From Lachnospiraceae bacterium UBA5899 (GTDB lineage Bacteria; Bacillota; Clostridia; Lachnospirales; Lachnospiraceae), in assembly GCA_002432425.1 (NCBI GenBank), contig DJEL01000026.1, forward strand, positions 1 through 21,558: DNA of 21,558 nucleotides, read 5' to 3'. Of the stretch, positions 15,542 to 21,558 are shown piece by piece (position 1 is the first letter of the stretch; each line of letters opens with the position of its first letter). Made by a program: the position numbers and the translations under genes. The notes under the pieces were generated by a model. That model was not told the origin of the DNA. It saw only the letters and a list, made by a program, of their open reading frames with translations, and did not search any database.

Positions 15542-18136
15542 ATGTCAACCATAAAAGAAATCTGGTGTATGCCCCATAGCCATCTGGATGTGGGCTATAC
15601 CCATCCGCAGCCGCTTTTACTGGAACTGCAGTCCGAATATATTGACCAGGCCATTGATATCTGTCTTAGGACCGCCGACTACCCGGAGGAGTCCCGGTTC
15701 TGCTGGACCATAGAAGCCAATTATGTATTGAAGCGATGGCTGGAAACGGCTGAGCCGGAACGAATCAGCCGGTTAAAAGAGCTGATTCGGGAGAAACGTA
15801 TCTGTGTAACGGCATTTCCCATGCATACCACACCGGGTTGTGACTTAAATGAAATGGTGCATATGGTAGCCGGTCTGGATGCGCTGCGGAAAGAAACCGG
15901 TGCCGATATCAAAGTGGCGATTAACCATGATGTCAACGGAGAGCCCTGGACATTGGGACAGGTGATGTTAGACAGCGGAGTGGATTTTTACCTGACCGGT
16001 ATCAATATCCACTTCGGCGGAATTCCTTTTGCGCGCCCTGCTTCCTTCTTATGGGAACAGTCCGACGGCAGGAAGCTGCGCAGTTTTATAGGCGAACATT
16101 ATTCCCTGTTCAGTCAGTTTATGTTTACCCAGGAACATTCCACCGCGAGAATGCAGGAAGGGGTCGGGGAATATGTGACCCGCCTGACAAAGAACGGCTA
16201 TCAAAAAGATTTTGCGTTCCTGACGGCAACCAATCCGCCTCTTTATGACAATAACTGTCCGGACTTAGAACTGCCGGATTTGATAAGAAAGTATAACGAA
16301 GAAGGACATGAGCAGAAAATCCGTATTGTGACGGCGGATATGCTGCGTGAAAAAATTATGCAGGAGGCGGAAGAGTCCCTGCCCGTACATGGCGGAGACT
16401 GGACGGATTACTGGAATTTCGGCAGTGCCAGCACGGCACGGGAAACGAGAGTGAGCCGTCTGGCAAAACAGGCTTTGCAGGAAGCGGAGGTTATCGAGTG
16501 CTTCCATGGGGAAGCAAAACCCCGGTACCGGAGGGTAAAAGAGGAAGCATACCGGAATTCCTTACTTTTTGACGAGCATACCTGGGGTGCTTCCCAGTCC
16601 GTGAAGGAGCCGGACTCTCCGGAAACGTATTCCCAGCTTGTCCACAAAGTGGAGATGGCTTATAAAGCAGCGGATTTGGCAGGCTATGCACTGAGTTACC
16701 AGATGGAAAAACTGTGTGACAACCCGCATCAGAGCAACGGGCTGGAAGGCATTGTGGTGGTCAACGCTTCCGATAGCGCACAGACTGCGGAAGTGACATA
16801 TCCCGAGAGCTACGGAGAAGATTTCAGACAGCTGAGCGCACTGCGGACAAAATCCTATGTGCCGTATTTAAACAACAGCGAAGAGATGCTGAGCGGGGGA
16901 CTTCTTACCCTGCAGCCGTTCAGCTACCGTGTACTGCCGTTTGAAGAACTTAAGGAACGGAAAAAAGAAAGCGATGACAAAGCACAGGCTTATACCGTGG
17001 AAAACGAAGGCATTAAGACTCCTTATTACGAAGTCGGAATAGATGAAAAGGGATGCATCCGTCGGCTGACGATCCTGCAGACCGGGCAGAGTATTCTCAA
17101 TGAAAAGAGCGAGTACGGATTGTTTGACCCGGTACGGGAAACCATTGATGAGACAAAAAATCCCGCCGTGCGCGCAACCCTGTTTCCGAGAGATGTGGAC
17201 CTTGGCAACAGAAGTATAAGCCAGTGGAATCATGACTGGAAGAGCCTGCATACAGCGGCGGTCTGTACGGACCGGAAGATTTTGCGTGAACAATACCGGG
17301 TGACCCTGGTGCGCGAACTGACACTTCCCGGTACGGAAAAAATGGAACAGAAGATTACCTTTTATACCTATAAGCCGGAGATAGACATGACAGTGGAATT
17401 TATAAAGCAGCCGGTTTATGAGCCCGAGTCTTTATACTTTGCGGTTCCGCTTAAGATGAAGGAAGGCTGGGAATGCAGCTATGACACGGCGGGAGAAATT
17501 GTCAGACTGGATGAGGAACAGATGGGAAATGTATGCCGTGACTGGGTAACGGTGGACAGCGGAATCAGTATGTACGAGCCGGGCCGCTGCGTAAGCCTGT
17601 TCTGCCCCGATGCTCCGATGGTGCAGCCGGGAGGATTTTTCTTCGGACGGGAAAGCCGCCGGATTGAGAGAGAAGAAAATCCGCTTCTCCTTGCCTGGGC
17701 GCTGAATAACTATTGGGACACCAACTTCATGGCAAACCAGTCCGGCAGGATGGAATTTTCCTATCAGCTTACCTGTTCGGACCGTTTCGAGGCAAAGGCA
17801 TTTTTAGAGGAAGGCATCCGGAGTAAGAAACCCTGCCTCATAGGCGCTGCCGTTTCGGCACAGGCGAAAGAAGAAGCCTTTCTTTCCGTAACAGGGGAAA
17901 CGAAGGTCCTGCATGTTTATCCGTCTGCAGAGAAGAATGCCATCAATGTGCTTCTGAAAAATCCGGGTAACCGTGAAGATACCTGCACACTGGAATTTCC
18001 TCTCTTTGAGATTGCGGAAGCAGAGATTGTTACGCCGCAGGAAAAGGCCATAGAGACGATCGGCACGGAGAAACACCGCGTATGCGTGAAGGTGCCGGCA
18101 CGCAGCTTTAAGCTGGTACGGATAAAAAAGAAATGA
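15542..18136 (+). CDS. Divergent GH38-like glycoside hydrolase
   Basis: An 864-residue cytoplasmic protein with no signal peptide. It keeps the logic of the GH38 metal site in altered form: PHSHLDVGYTH at residues 11-21 (ligands H14 and D16), NHDVNGEPW at 128-136 (probable nucleophile D130), and DEHTWGAS in the middle of the protein (probable metal-ligand His). The large C-terminal part is beta-rich, as in the family. It differs strongly from the other GH38 of this locus, so the two are not recent duplicates. It may act on another linkage or on a modified mannoside, or belong to the DUF5054-like branch of the clan. GGGAGG lies seven bases before the start, and the gene is 19 bases after the isomerase. 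It is the last gene of the cluster. Confidence 0.8.
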   Translation: MSTIKEIWCMPHSHLDVGYTHPQPLLLELQSEYIDQAIDICLRTADYPEESRFCWTIEANYVLKRWLETAEPERISRLKELIREKRICVTAFPMHTTPGCDLNEMVHMVAGLDALRKETGADIKVAINHDVNGEPWTLGQVMLDSGVDFYLTGINIHFGGIPFARPASFLWEQSDGRKLRSFIGEHYSLFSQFMFTQEHSTARMQEGVGEYVTRLTKNGYQKDFAFLTATNPPLYDNNCPDLELPDLIRKYNEEGHEQKIRIVTADMLREKIMQEAEESLPVHGGDWTDYWNFGSASTARETRVSRLAKQALQEAEVIECFHGEAKPRYRRVKEEAYRNSLLFDEHTWGASQSVKEPDSPETYSQLVHKVEMAYKAADLAGYALSYQMEKLCDNPHQSNGLEGIVVVNASDSAQTAEVTYPESYGEDFRQLSALRTKSYVPYLNNSEEMLSGGLLTLQPFSYRVLPFEELKERKKESDDKAQAYTVENEGIKTPYYEVGIDEKGCIRRLTILQTGQSILNEKSEYGLFDPVRETIDETKNPAVRATLFPRDVDLGNRSISQWNHDWKSLHTAAVCTDRKILREQYRVTLVRELTLPGTEKMEQKITFYTYKPEIDMTVEFIKQPVYEPESLYFAVPLKMKEGWECSYDTAGEIVRLDEEQMGNVCRDWVTVDSGISMYEPGRCVSLFCPDAPMVQPGGFFFGRESRRIEREENPLLLAWALNNYWDTNFMANQSGRMEFSYQLTCSDRFEAKAFLEEGIRSKKPCLIGAAVSAQAKEEAFLSVTGETKVLHVYPSAEKNAINVLLKNPGNREDTCTLEFPLFEIAEAEIVTPQEKAIETIGTEKHRVCVKVPARSFKLVRIKKK

Positions 18137-18180
18137 AGACAGGAAGCTTTGATAACAAATAAAAAAATATGCGGTTTTAC

Positions 18181-18223
18181 AGCCCCCGGAGAGTGAAAAC
18201 TCCCCGGGGGCTTTGCTATTCTT
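18181..18223 (+). terminator. Intrinsic terminator of the mannoside cluster
   Basis: AGCCCCCGG (18181-18189) and GAGT pair with ACTC and CCGGGGGCT (18204-18212) around a GAAA loop, with one A-C mismatch in the stem. A loose T-rich tail follows. It lies 45 bases after the last gene and is very GC-rich, in contrast to its surroundings. Confidence 0.82.
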
Positions 18224-18475
18224 ATCTTACATAAAAGGCAGTAGATCTGCCGTGAAGAATGATTACACAATTTGTCGATGCGATTATAAACATAATGTTG
18301 AAAAACATGATGAAAATTTTATAGTAAACGAGTTACGGCCCCGAAACTGGAAACAGAAAGGGGGTGCCGGTTATGGATCTGTTTGTATCCTTTATTTATA
18401 AAATAACATATATGACGGAAAATTACACGAGGAATGGGAGATTTTCTTTCGGACCGCAGATTTTGAAAATTTGCA
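18224..18475. other. Intergenic stretch without a supported gene
   Basis: About 250 AT-rich bases between the cluster terminator and the jetA promoter. A 39-codon frame from ATG 18374 has a G-rich run upstream (18359-18364) but its peptide resembles nothing known, and it runs into the jetA promoter. A weak inverted repeat lies around ACATAATGT near 18291. No tRNA, riboswitch or repeat could be recognised. Confidence 0.5.
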
Positions 18476-18504
18476 ATGACATACATAGGTAGAAATGGTA
18501 GAAT
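18476..18504 (+). promoter_or_regulatory. Sigma-A promoter of the jetA-like gene
   Basis: ATGACA (18476-18481) and TAGAAT (18499-18504) are separated by exactly 17 bases, each with five of six consensus bases. The start site would be near 18511, about 55 bases before the chosen start codon of jetA. Confidence 0.65.
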
Positions 18505-18565
18505 AATACATAAGAGCAGATAGGGAACGTAGAAATAGAATTGTTGCATACGGAGGGTGTCCGTT

Positions 18566-20005
18566 TTGTTTCATGTTATAGATGAACATTTTTTTATGCC
18601 GTTGGCATCACCGAACAAGGTGGTATATTGGGAATGTATCTGCAAGCTGTTTTCTGTTATGGATCATCAGCTTTCTTTTGGTGTAGACCGGGATGTTTTA
18701 GTAGAGGAGCTGCAGTACTATTTTGAACAGACACAGGCGGCGGAGCTTTCGGAGGAAGAAATAGAGGGCAAGTCCGCAAGGGATAAAGCAAACTGGATGC
18801 TCCGGAAGCTGGAAAGCTATGGATGGATTGACATTGAAACGGACAAAAGCTACATACAGAGGGTCAATTTCAAGGAATATGCAGTTAAAATCATTAAAAC
18901 CCTGATAGAAATAGCAGAAGGAAAACAGATTGAATACCAGGGCTATATTTACACCATATACAGTCTTGTGCGCAGTAATACCGATAACCCGGGGATCGTG
19001 CTTTTATCCATTGTAGAAAATACGGACATGCTGATAACCGGATTGAAAAATTTAAGTTCAGGAATCAAGCATTACATAGATGAACTGACCCGTTACAAAA
19101 CGCCGGCGGAAATCATGAATGTACTTTTCAACGACTACATAGAAAATATTGTGGACAAAGCCTACCATAGACTGCTCACTTCGGACAATGTTTCTAAGTT
19201 TCGCCCGGAGATTATTGAGCGGTTAGAGAGTAAAAGCAGGAGCAGGTCCTATGTGGAAAAGGCAAGTGCGGAGCTGGCAGGTATCCGGGAAATTTCGAAA
19301 GAACAGGCAGAGGATCTGGTTTATCACTATATTCATCAGGTGATAGATGCTTTTCAGAATATGGATGAAATACTTTCGGAAATAAATCGTAAAAATAACC
19401 AGTACCAAAGAGCGGCTATCAATCGTGCCAAATTTTACCTGATAGGAGGAGAGGACGTCAGAGGACAGATTAAGGAAATCCTCTCAGTAATGAATGAAGA
19501 AATTAACCGGGAAAATATGGATCTGGGCGGTATTTACCGGTTGGAATTTATGGATGAATTAATCAGGATTTACAGCTCGGCGGTACTGGATGAGAAATCC
19601 TTTTATACACCCATAGAGGGAAAGAAAACATTTGAGCCGGGAACGATGCAGCAGGAGGAACCGGATGAGGAGCTCCGAAACGAAAAGATGAGGCGTATGC
19701 TTGAAAAGCTGGCTCGTGTTTTAAATCCGGAAAAAATCGATGGGTATGTGACAATACAACTGGGCGACAGAAAAGCAATGCAGGCATCGGAGCTTCCTTT
19801 ACAAAATACGGACGATTTCGTAAAGATGATATATGTGCGGCTCTACGGCCAGAGGAAAAATATGAAATACACGGTTTCTGTGCAAAATACCGTACAAAAG
19901 AACGGCTATAAGTTTACAGATTTTATCATACAGAGAAAAAGGTTAAAGGAAGAAATGAGTATGACGTTTTTCAAAAGGACTATATTACAGAGACTAAGAA
20001 AATAA
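18566..20005 (+). CDS. jetA: Wadjet-type JetA-like protein, orphan, with a foreign C-terminal tail
   Basis: JetA is the kleisin-like subunit of the Wadjet (JetABCD) plasmid-defence complex, an SMC-type machine that recognises and cuts closed circular DNA. This protein shows the type I JetA pattern: FHVIDEHFFMPLASPNK at the start, the winged-helix region DKANWMLRKLESYGWIDIE around residues 70-90, then EYAVKIIKTL and QGYIYTIYSLVRS, followed by long charged helices. A GTG at 18557 overlaps the GGAGGG box (18552-18557), so the TTG at 18566, eight bases from the box, is the better start and gives 479 residues. The last 10-17 residues, after about RLKEE, are read out of frame through a methyltransferase gene fragment, so the native end is lost or changed. 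No jetB, jetC or jetD follows, so a working complex is unlikely unless they lie elsewhere. Family assignment is by motif memory. Confidence 0.75.
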   Translation: MFHVIDEHFFMPLASPNKVVYWECICKLFSVMDHQLSFGVDRDVLVEELQYYFEQTQAAELSEEEIEGKSARDKANWMLRKLESYGWIDIETDKSYIQRVNFKEYAVKIIKTLIEIAEGKQIEYQGYIYTIYSLVRSNTDNPGIVLLSIVENTDMLITGLKNLSSGIKHYIDELTRYKTPAEIMNVLFNDYIENIVDKAYHRLLTSDNVSKFRPEIIERLESKSRSRSYVEKASAELAGIREISKEQAEDLVYHYIHQVIDAFQNMDEILSEINRKNNQYQRAAINRAKFYLIGGEDVRGQIKEILSVMNEEINRENMDLGGIYRLEFMDELIRIYSSAVLDEKSFYTPIEGKKTFEPGTMQQEEPDEELRNEKMRRMLEKLARVLNPEKIDGYVTIQLGDRKAMQASELPLQNTDDFVKMIYVRLYGQRKNMKYTVSVQNTVQKNGYKFTDFIIQRKRLKEEMSMTFFKRTILQRLRK

Positions 20006-20235
20006 AGCCTAAATCTTTTTGGAATGGGACACATTTTTCTGCGGAAACTGGTACTTTGGAAATCAAAGCTATTTTAGGAAAATCAGCATTTGATACTCCT
20101 AAGCCGACTGGAATTGTAGATTATATTTTGGAACAGGCAACTGACAAGAATTCCATTATCCTCGACAGCTTTGCAGGCTCAGGAACAACTGCTCATGCTG
20201 TCCTCAACATGAACAAGGATTTCTATAATCAGTAA
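19957..20235 (+). pseudogene. Fragment of a type III restriction Mod (adenine methyltransferase) C-terminal part
   Basis: In a frame different from jetA the DNA reads EYDVFQKDYITETKKIKPKS, then SFWNGTHFSAETGTLEIKAI, FDTPKPTGIVDYILEQATDK and ILDSFAGSGTTAHAVLNMNK. This is the late part of a Mod-type DNA methyltransferase of the beta class, with the S-adenosylmethionine motif FAGSGTT. The catalytic (DPPY-type) motif and the N-terminal body are missing on the left, and the usual end (DGGNRKFI-type) is missing on the right, where a few unrelated codons lead to TAA at 20233. It overlaps the last codons of jetA. Only about 90 codons remain, with no start signal, so it is a remnant. Confidence 0.8.
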
Positions 20236-20410
20236 CACGGTATACATTATCAAATCCGTATAAGTTATATATACCGGAAGTCTTACCAGTACCGGAATCA
20301 CCTTGCCAATATTCTACATGCATGGAATCACGGACTTTATTCTTGAATTGTTCATACTTCAAAGTTTCCCGTACCTGATTTAGATTTACTGTTGAAGGAC
20401 AAAACCATAG
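20221..20410 (-). pseudogene. Fragment of a plasmid-type Rep helicase (P-loop) gene
   Basis: The minus strand reads CPSTVNLNQVRETLKYEQFK, then VRDSMHVEYWQGDSGTGKTS and IYNLYGFDNVYRVTDYRNP. The core GDSGTGKT is a Walker A motif, and the following VYRVTDYRNP is the pattern seen in superfamily 3 helicase domains of CRESS-like or rolling-circle Rep proteins of small plasmids. The frame is open for about 60 codons and then breaks at the Mod fragment (right after RNP). The start and the rest of the helicase are absent. Its edges are approximate because it is joined to unrelated DNA on both sides. Confidence 0.65.
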
Positions 20411-20480
20411 TTTAGATATTAGAGTGATTGTTGAACCAGGCGGTGAAGGGATAGTAACTGGCTTTCCTATTAATCGCTAA
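20379..20480 (+). pseudogene. C-terminal end of a toxin-like protein
   Basis: A plus-strand frame reads FRFTVEGQNHSLDIRVIVEP, then GGEGIVTGFPINR and stops at TAA 20478-20480. The ending DIRVIVEP...TGFP resembles the last strands of nuclease toxin domains of the BECR/CdiA-CT kind in polymorphic toxins, where a TxFP-type motif lies near the end. No start codon or upstream domain exists; DNA just upstream belongs to the opposite-strand Rep fragment. The immunity-like gene begins 18 bases later, the normal toxin-immunity order. Only about 33 codons remain, so the assignment is tentative. Confidence 0.45.
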
Positions 20481-20498
20481 TTATGAGAGGAGATTAAA

Positions 20499-20771
20499 AT
20501 GGTAAAAGACGCATATGATATGTTCTTCAAAAATATCTCTATGCAATTTCATGACGACTCTCTTGTGAATGCTCTTGTGGAAGATGCTGAAGAACTGGCG
20601 AAATATGGAGAAAAACGGGTGGCTCTTGAAAATTTTTTGGAGAACGTTTTAGCTAATGAGGTTACGATTTCAAAAGAAGCTGTCACTTTAGCAGAAAAAG
20701 CATTCAGTGATGCTCCAAATGATTATGATATAGAGCTAATAAACGAACTGAAAAAAACCGATGTTACGTAA
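20499..20771 (+). CDS. Small acidic protein, probable immunity protein
   Basis: A 90-residue, acidic, all-helical protein with no signal peptide or membrane segment. The stretch VEDAEELAKYGEKRVALENF, then ENVLANEVTISKEAVTLAEK, follows the pattern of MafI-like and related immunity proteins (a helix ending in gE..ALE.l.enl.e, then is.e). It has a strong AGAGGAG box seven bases from the start and follows directly after a toxin-like gene end. Such proteins bind and block a cognate toxin nuclease in the cytoplasm. With the toxin reduced to its tail here, it would be an orphan immunity gene that could still protect against toxin from related cells. The family call is from pattern memory only. Confidence 0.5.
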   Translation: MVKDAYDMFFKNISMQFHDDSLVNALVEDAEELAKYGEKRVALENFLENVLANEVTISKEAVTLAEKAFSDAPNDYDIELINELKKTDVT

Positions 20772-20784
20772 GGGGATGATTTGG

Positions 20785-21468
20785 ATGCCAATGGACAAAA
20801 AAGATCAACTTGCAGAATTAATTTCAAATGCGGAAACTTCCTTTTATAATGGGCAATTACAAGAGGCGTTCAGTCTTTCCTTATCAGCTATAAAACTCGA
20901 TGAGAACTGTGCAGATGCGTATCAGTGTGCTGCAAATGTTTGTATGTCACTCAGCAGATACGAAGATGCAATTGAGTATTATCAAAAAGCTGTAAACTGC
21001 GATCCGAACAATGGAAACCGCTATTTCAGCCTTGGATATGCTCAGGCAAGCGTGAATAAGATTGCTGAAGCCATGCAGAATTTCGCTAAGGCGGACGAGC
21101 TGAGACTGAATGAAGATGCCGCAGGACAGATGTATCATATCCTCGGAATTGTAAATCAGGAGTTTGGAAAACTTGATGATGCCCTCATTAATCTGAAAAA
21201 ATCCGAGCTTATCATTCCGGCAGACATGGACATTCTGAAACGTAAAGCAGTTATCTATGGTCTTCTTGATGAGATTACAAATGGCTTACAGACTGCCAAC
21301 CAGATGAAGTTGCTTGCACCATCTGACTATTCTGGCTATCAAGCTGCTTACATCTTGCTAAAACAGGCTGGACGTATAGATGATGCGTTTAAGGAATTGC
21401 GTTATGCTCGGATGAATCTTCCTACCTTCCCTTTCGCTCTTGGGAAATATGTAAAGCTATTAGCTTAA
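20785..21468 (+). CDS. Tetratricopeptide (TPR) repeat protein
   Basis: A 227-residue protein made almost wholly of TPR helix pairs. Repeats are seen at AETSFYNGQLQEAFSLSLSA, AANVCMSLSRYEDAIEYYQK with AVNCDPNN, YFSLGYAQASVNKIAEAMQN, YHILGIVNQEFGKLDDALIN, and near the end AYILLKQAGRIDDAFKELRY. There is no signal peptide, so it should be a cytoplasmic scaffold. The ATG at 20785 is chosen because AAGGGG (20770-20775) lies nine bases upstream; an earlier ATG at 20761 overlaps the preceding gene and has no box. It follows the immunity-like gene by 13 bases, so the two are probably co-transcribed. Partner and role are unknown. The last residues (FALGKYVKLLA) depart from the repeat pattern, so the C-terminus may be cut short. 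Confidence 0.75.
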   Translation: MPMDKKDQLAELISNAETSFYNGQLQEAFSLSLSAIKLDENCADAYQCAANVCMSLSRYEDAIEYYQKAVNCDPNNGNRYFSLGYAQASVNKIAEAMQNFAKADELRLNEDAAGQMYHILGIVNQEFGKLDDALINLKKSELIIPADMDILKRKAVIYGLLDEITNGLQTANQMKLLAPSDYSGYQAAYILLKQAGRIDDAFKELRYARMNLPTFPFALGKYVKLLA

Positions 21469-21471
21469 CAA

Positions 21472-21558
21472 CTACTTTGCAGCCTTATCTTTATCAAAAG
21501 GAGTTGCCGGAGTGATTAACTTGTAATCATCCACCGGCTGAAAAACTTTATCACCATA
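21472..21558 (-). CDS. 3' end of an unidentified minus-strand gene, cut by window edge
   Basis: From the right edge the minus strand is open for 28 codons and ends at TAG (21472-21474). It reads YGDKVFQPVDDYKLITPATP and then FDKDKAAK, a charged and proline-containing tail typical of a real protein end. Its stop lies three bases beyond the stop of the TPR gene, a tight convergent arrangement with no room for a terminator. No family is recognised. It could also be a fragment like those at 19957-20480. Confidence 0.4.
   Translation of the reverse strand, partial: YGDKVFQPVDDYKLITPATPFDKDKAAK

Noticed and set aside
18330..18375. G/C-rich segment before the 39-codon frame considered as a riboswitch
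   Set aside because: GGCCCC and GGGGGTGCC can pair only imperfectly, and no known aptamer core could be matched.
18213..18401. 62-codon frame and a 39-codon frame at 18374-18493 before jetA
   Set aside because: Neither has recognisable protein features; the first starts inside the terminator tail and the second runs through the start of the jetA promoter.
18566..21468. A complete Wadjet or restriction-modification system
   Set aside because: Only JetA is near complete, the methyltransferase is a fragment without its catalytic motif, and no SMC, nuclease or restriction subunit is present.

Overview
The window reads as the chromosome of a Gram-positive anaerobe of the Clostridia, most likely a Lachnospiraceae-type gut commensal. 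The signs are the EF-Tu sequence, strong AGGAGG ribosome-binding sites, lipoboxes of Firmicute type, consensus sigma-A promoters and a binding-protein ABC sugar importer without its own ATPase. The genus cannot be fixed from the sequence alone.

Layout. (1) 1-893: the 3' three quarters of tuf, closed by a hairpin terminator at 936-973 that works in both directions. (2) 984-1123: a run of small hairpins, several with a GAA loop. (3) 1145-4860, minus strand: a GntR/LacI-hybrid regulator overlapping by ATGA an MngB-like GH38 alpha-mannosidase. (4) 4861-5314: a divergent control region with one near-perfect sigma-A promoter facing each way and several dyad or repeated ACTTGT-type boxes. (5) 5315-18136, plus strand: one long unidirectional cluster. 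In order it holds an inner permease (MalG type), a sugar-binding lipoprotein, an inner permease (MalF type), a LamG lipoprotein with a second C-terminal membrane anchor, a lipoprotein with two discoidin-like domains and a DUF5005-like C-terminal half, a degenerate small ORF, a ROK sugar kinase, a class I mannose-6-phosphate isomerase with an extra N-terminal domain, and a second, divergent GH38-like enzyme. It ends at a terminator at 18181-18223. (6) 18476-20005: a promoter and a Wadjet JetA-like gene without JetB, JetC or JetD. (7) 19957-20480: a mosaic of gene ends, namely a type III Mod methyltransferase tail, a piece of a plasmid-type Rep helicase on the minus strand and the tail of a toxin-like protein. 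(8) 20499-21468: a likely immunity protein and a TPR protein, then the end of an unidentified minus-strand gene at the window edge.

How the genes work together (inference). Regions 3 to 5 form a self-contained alpha-mannoside use locus. Surface lipoproteins would bind a glycan, the binding protein and two permeases would import oligosaccharides with a shared ATPase encoded elsewhere, the two GH38-type enzymes would release mannose in the cytoplasm, the ROK kinase would make mannose-6-phosphate, and the isomerase would make fructose-6-phosphate. The GntR/LacI protein probably senses a sugar ligand and represses both divergent transcripts. The right end looks like a decayed mobile or defence patch. 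The least understood parts are the doubly anchored LamG lipoprotein, the DUF5005-like lipoprotein, the N-terminal half of the isomerase, and the mosaic after jetA.
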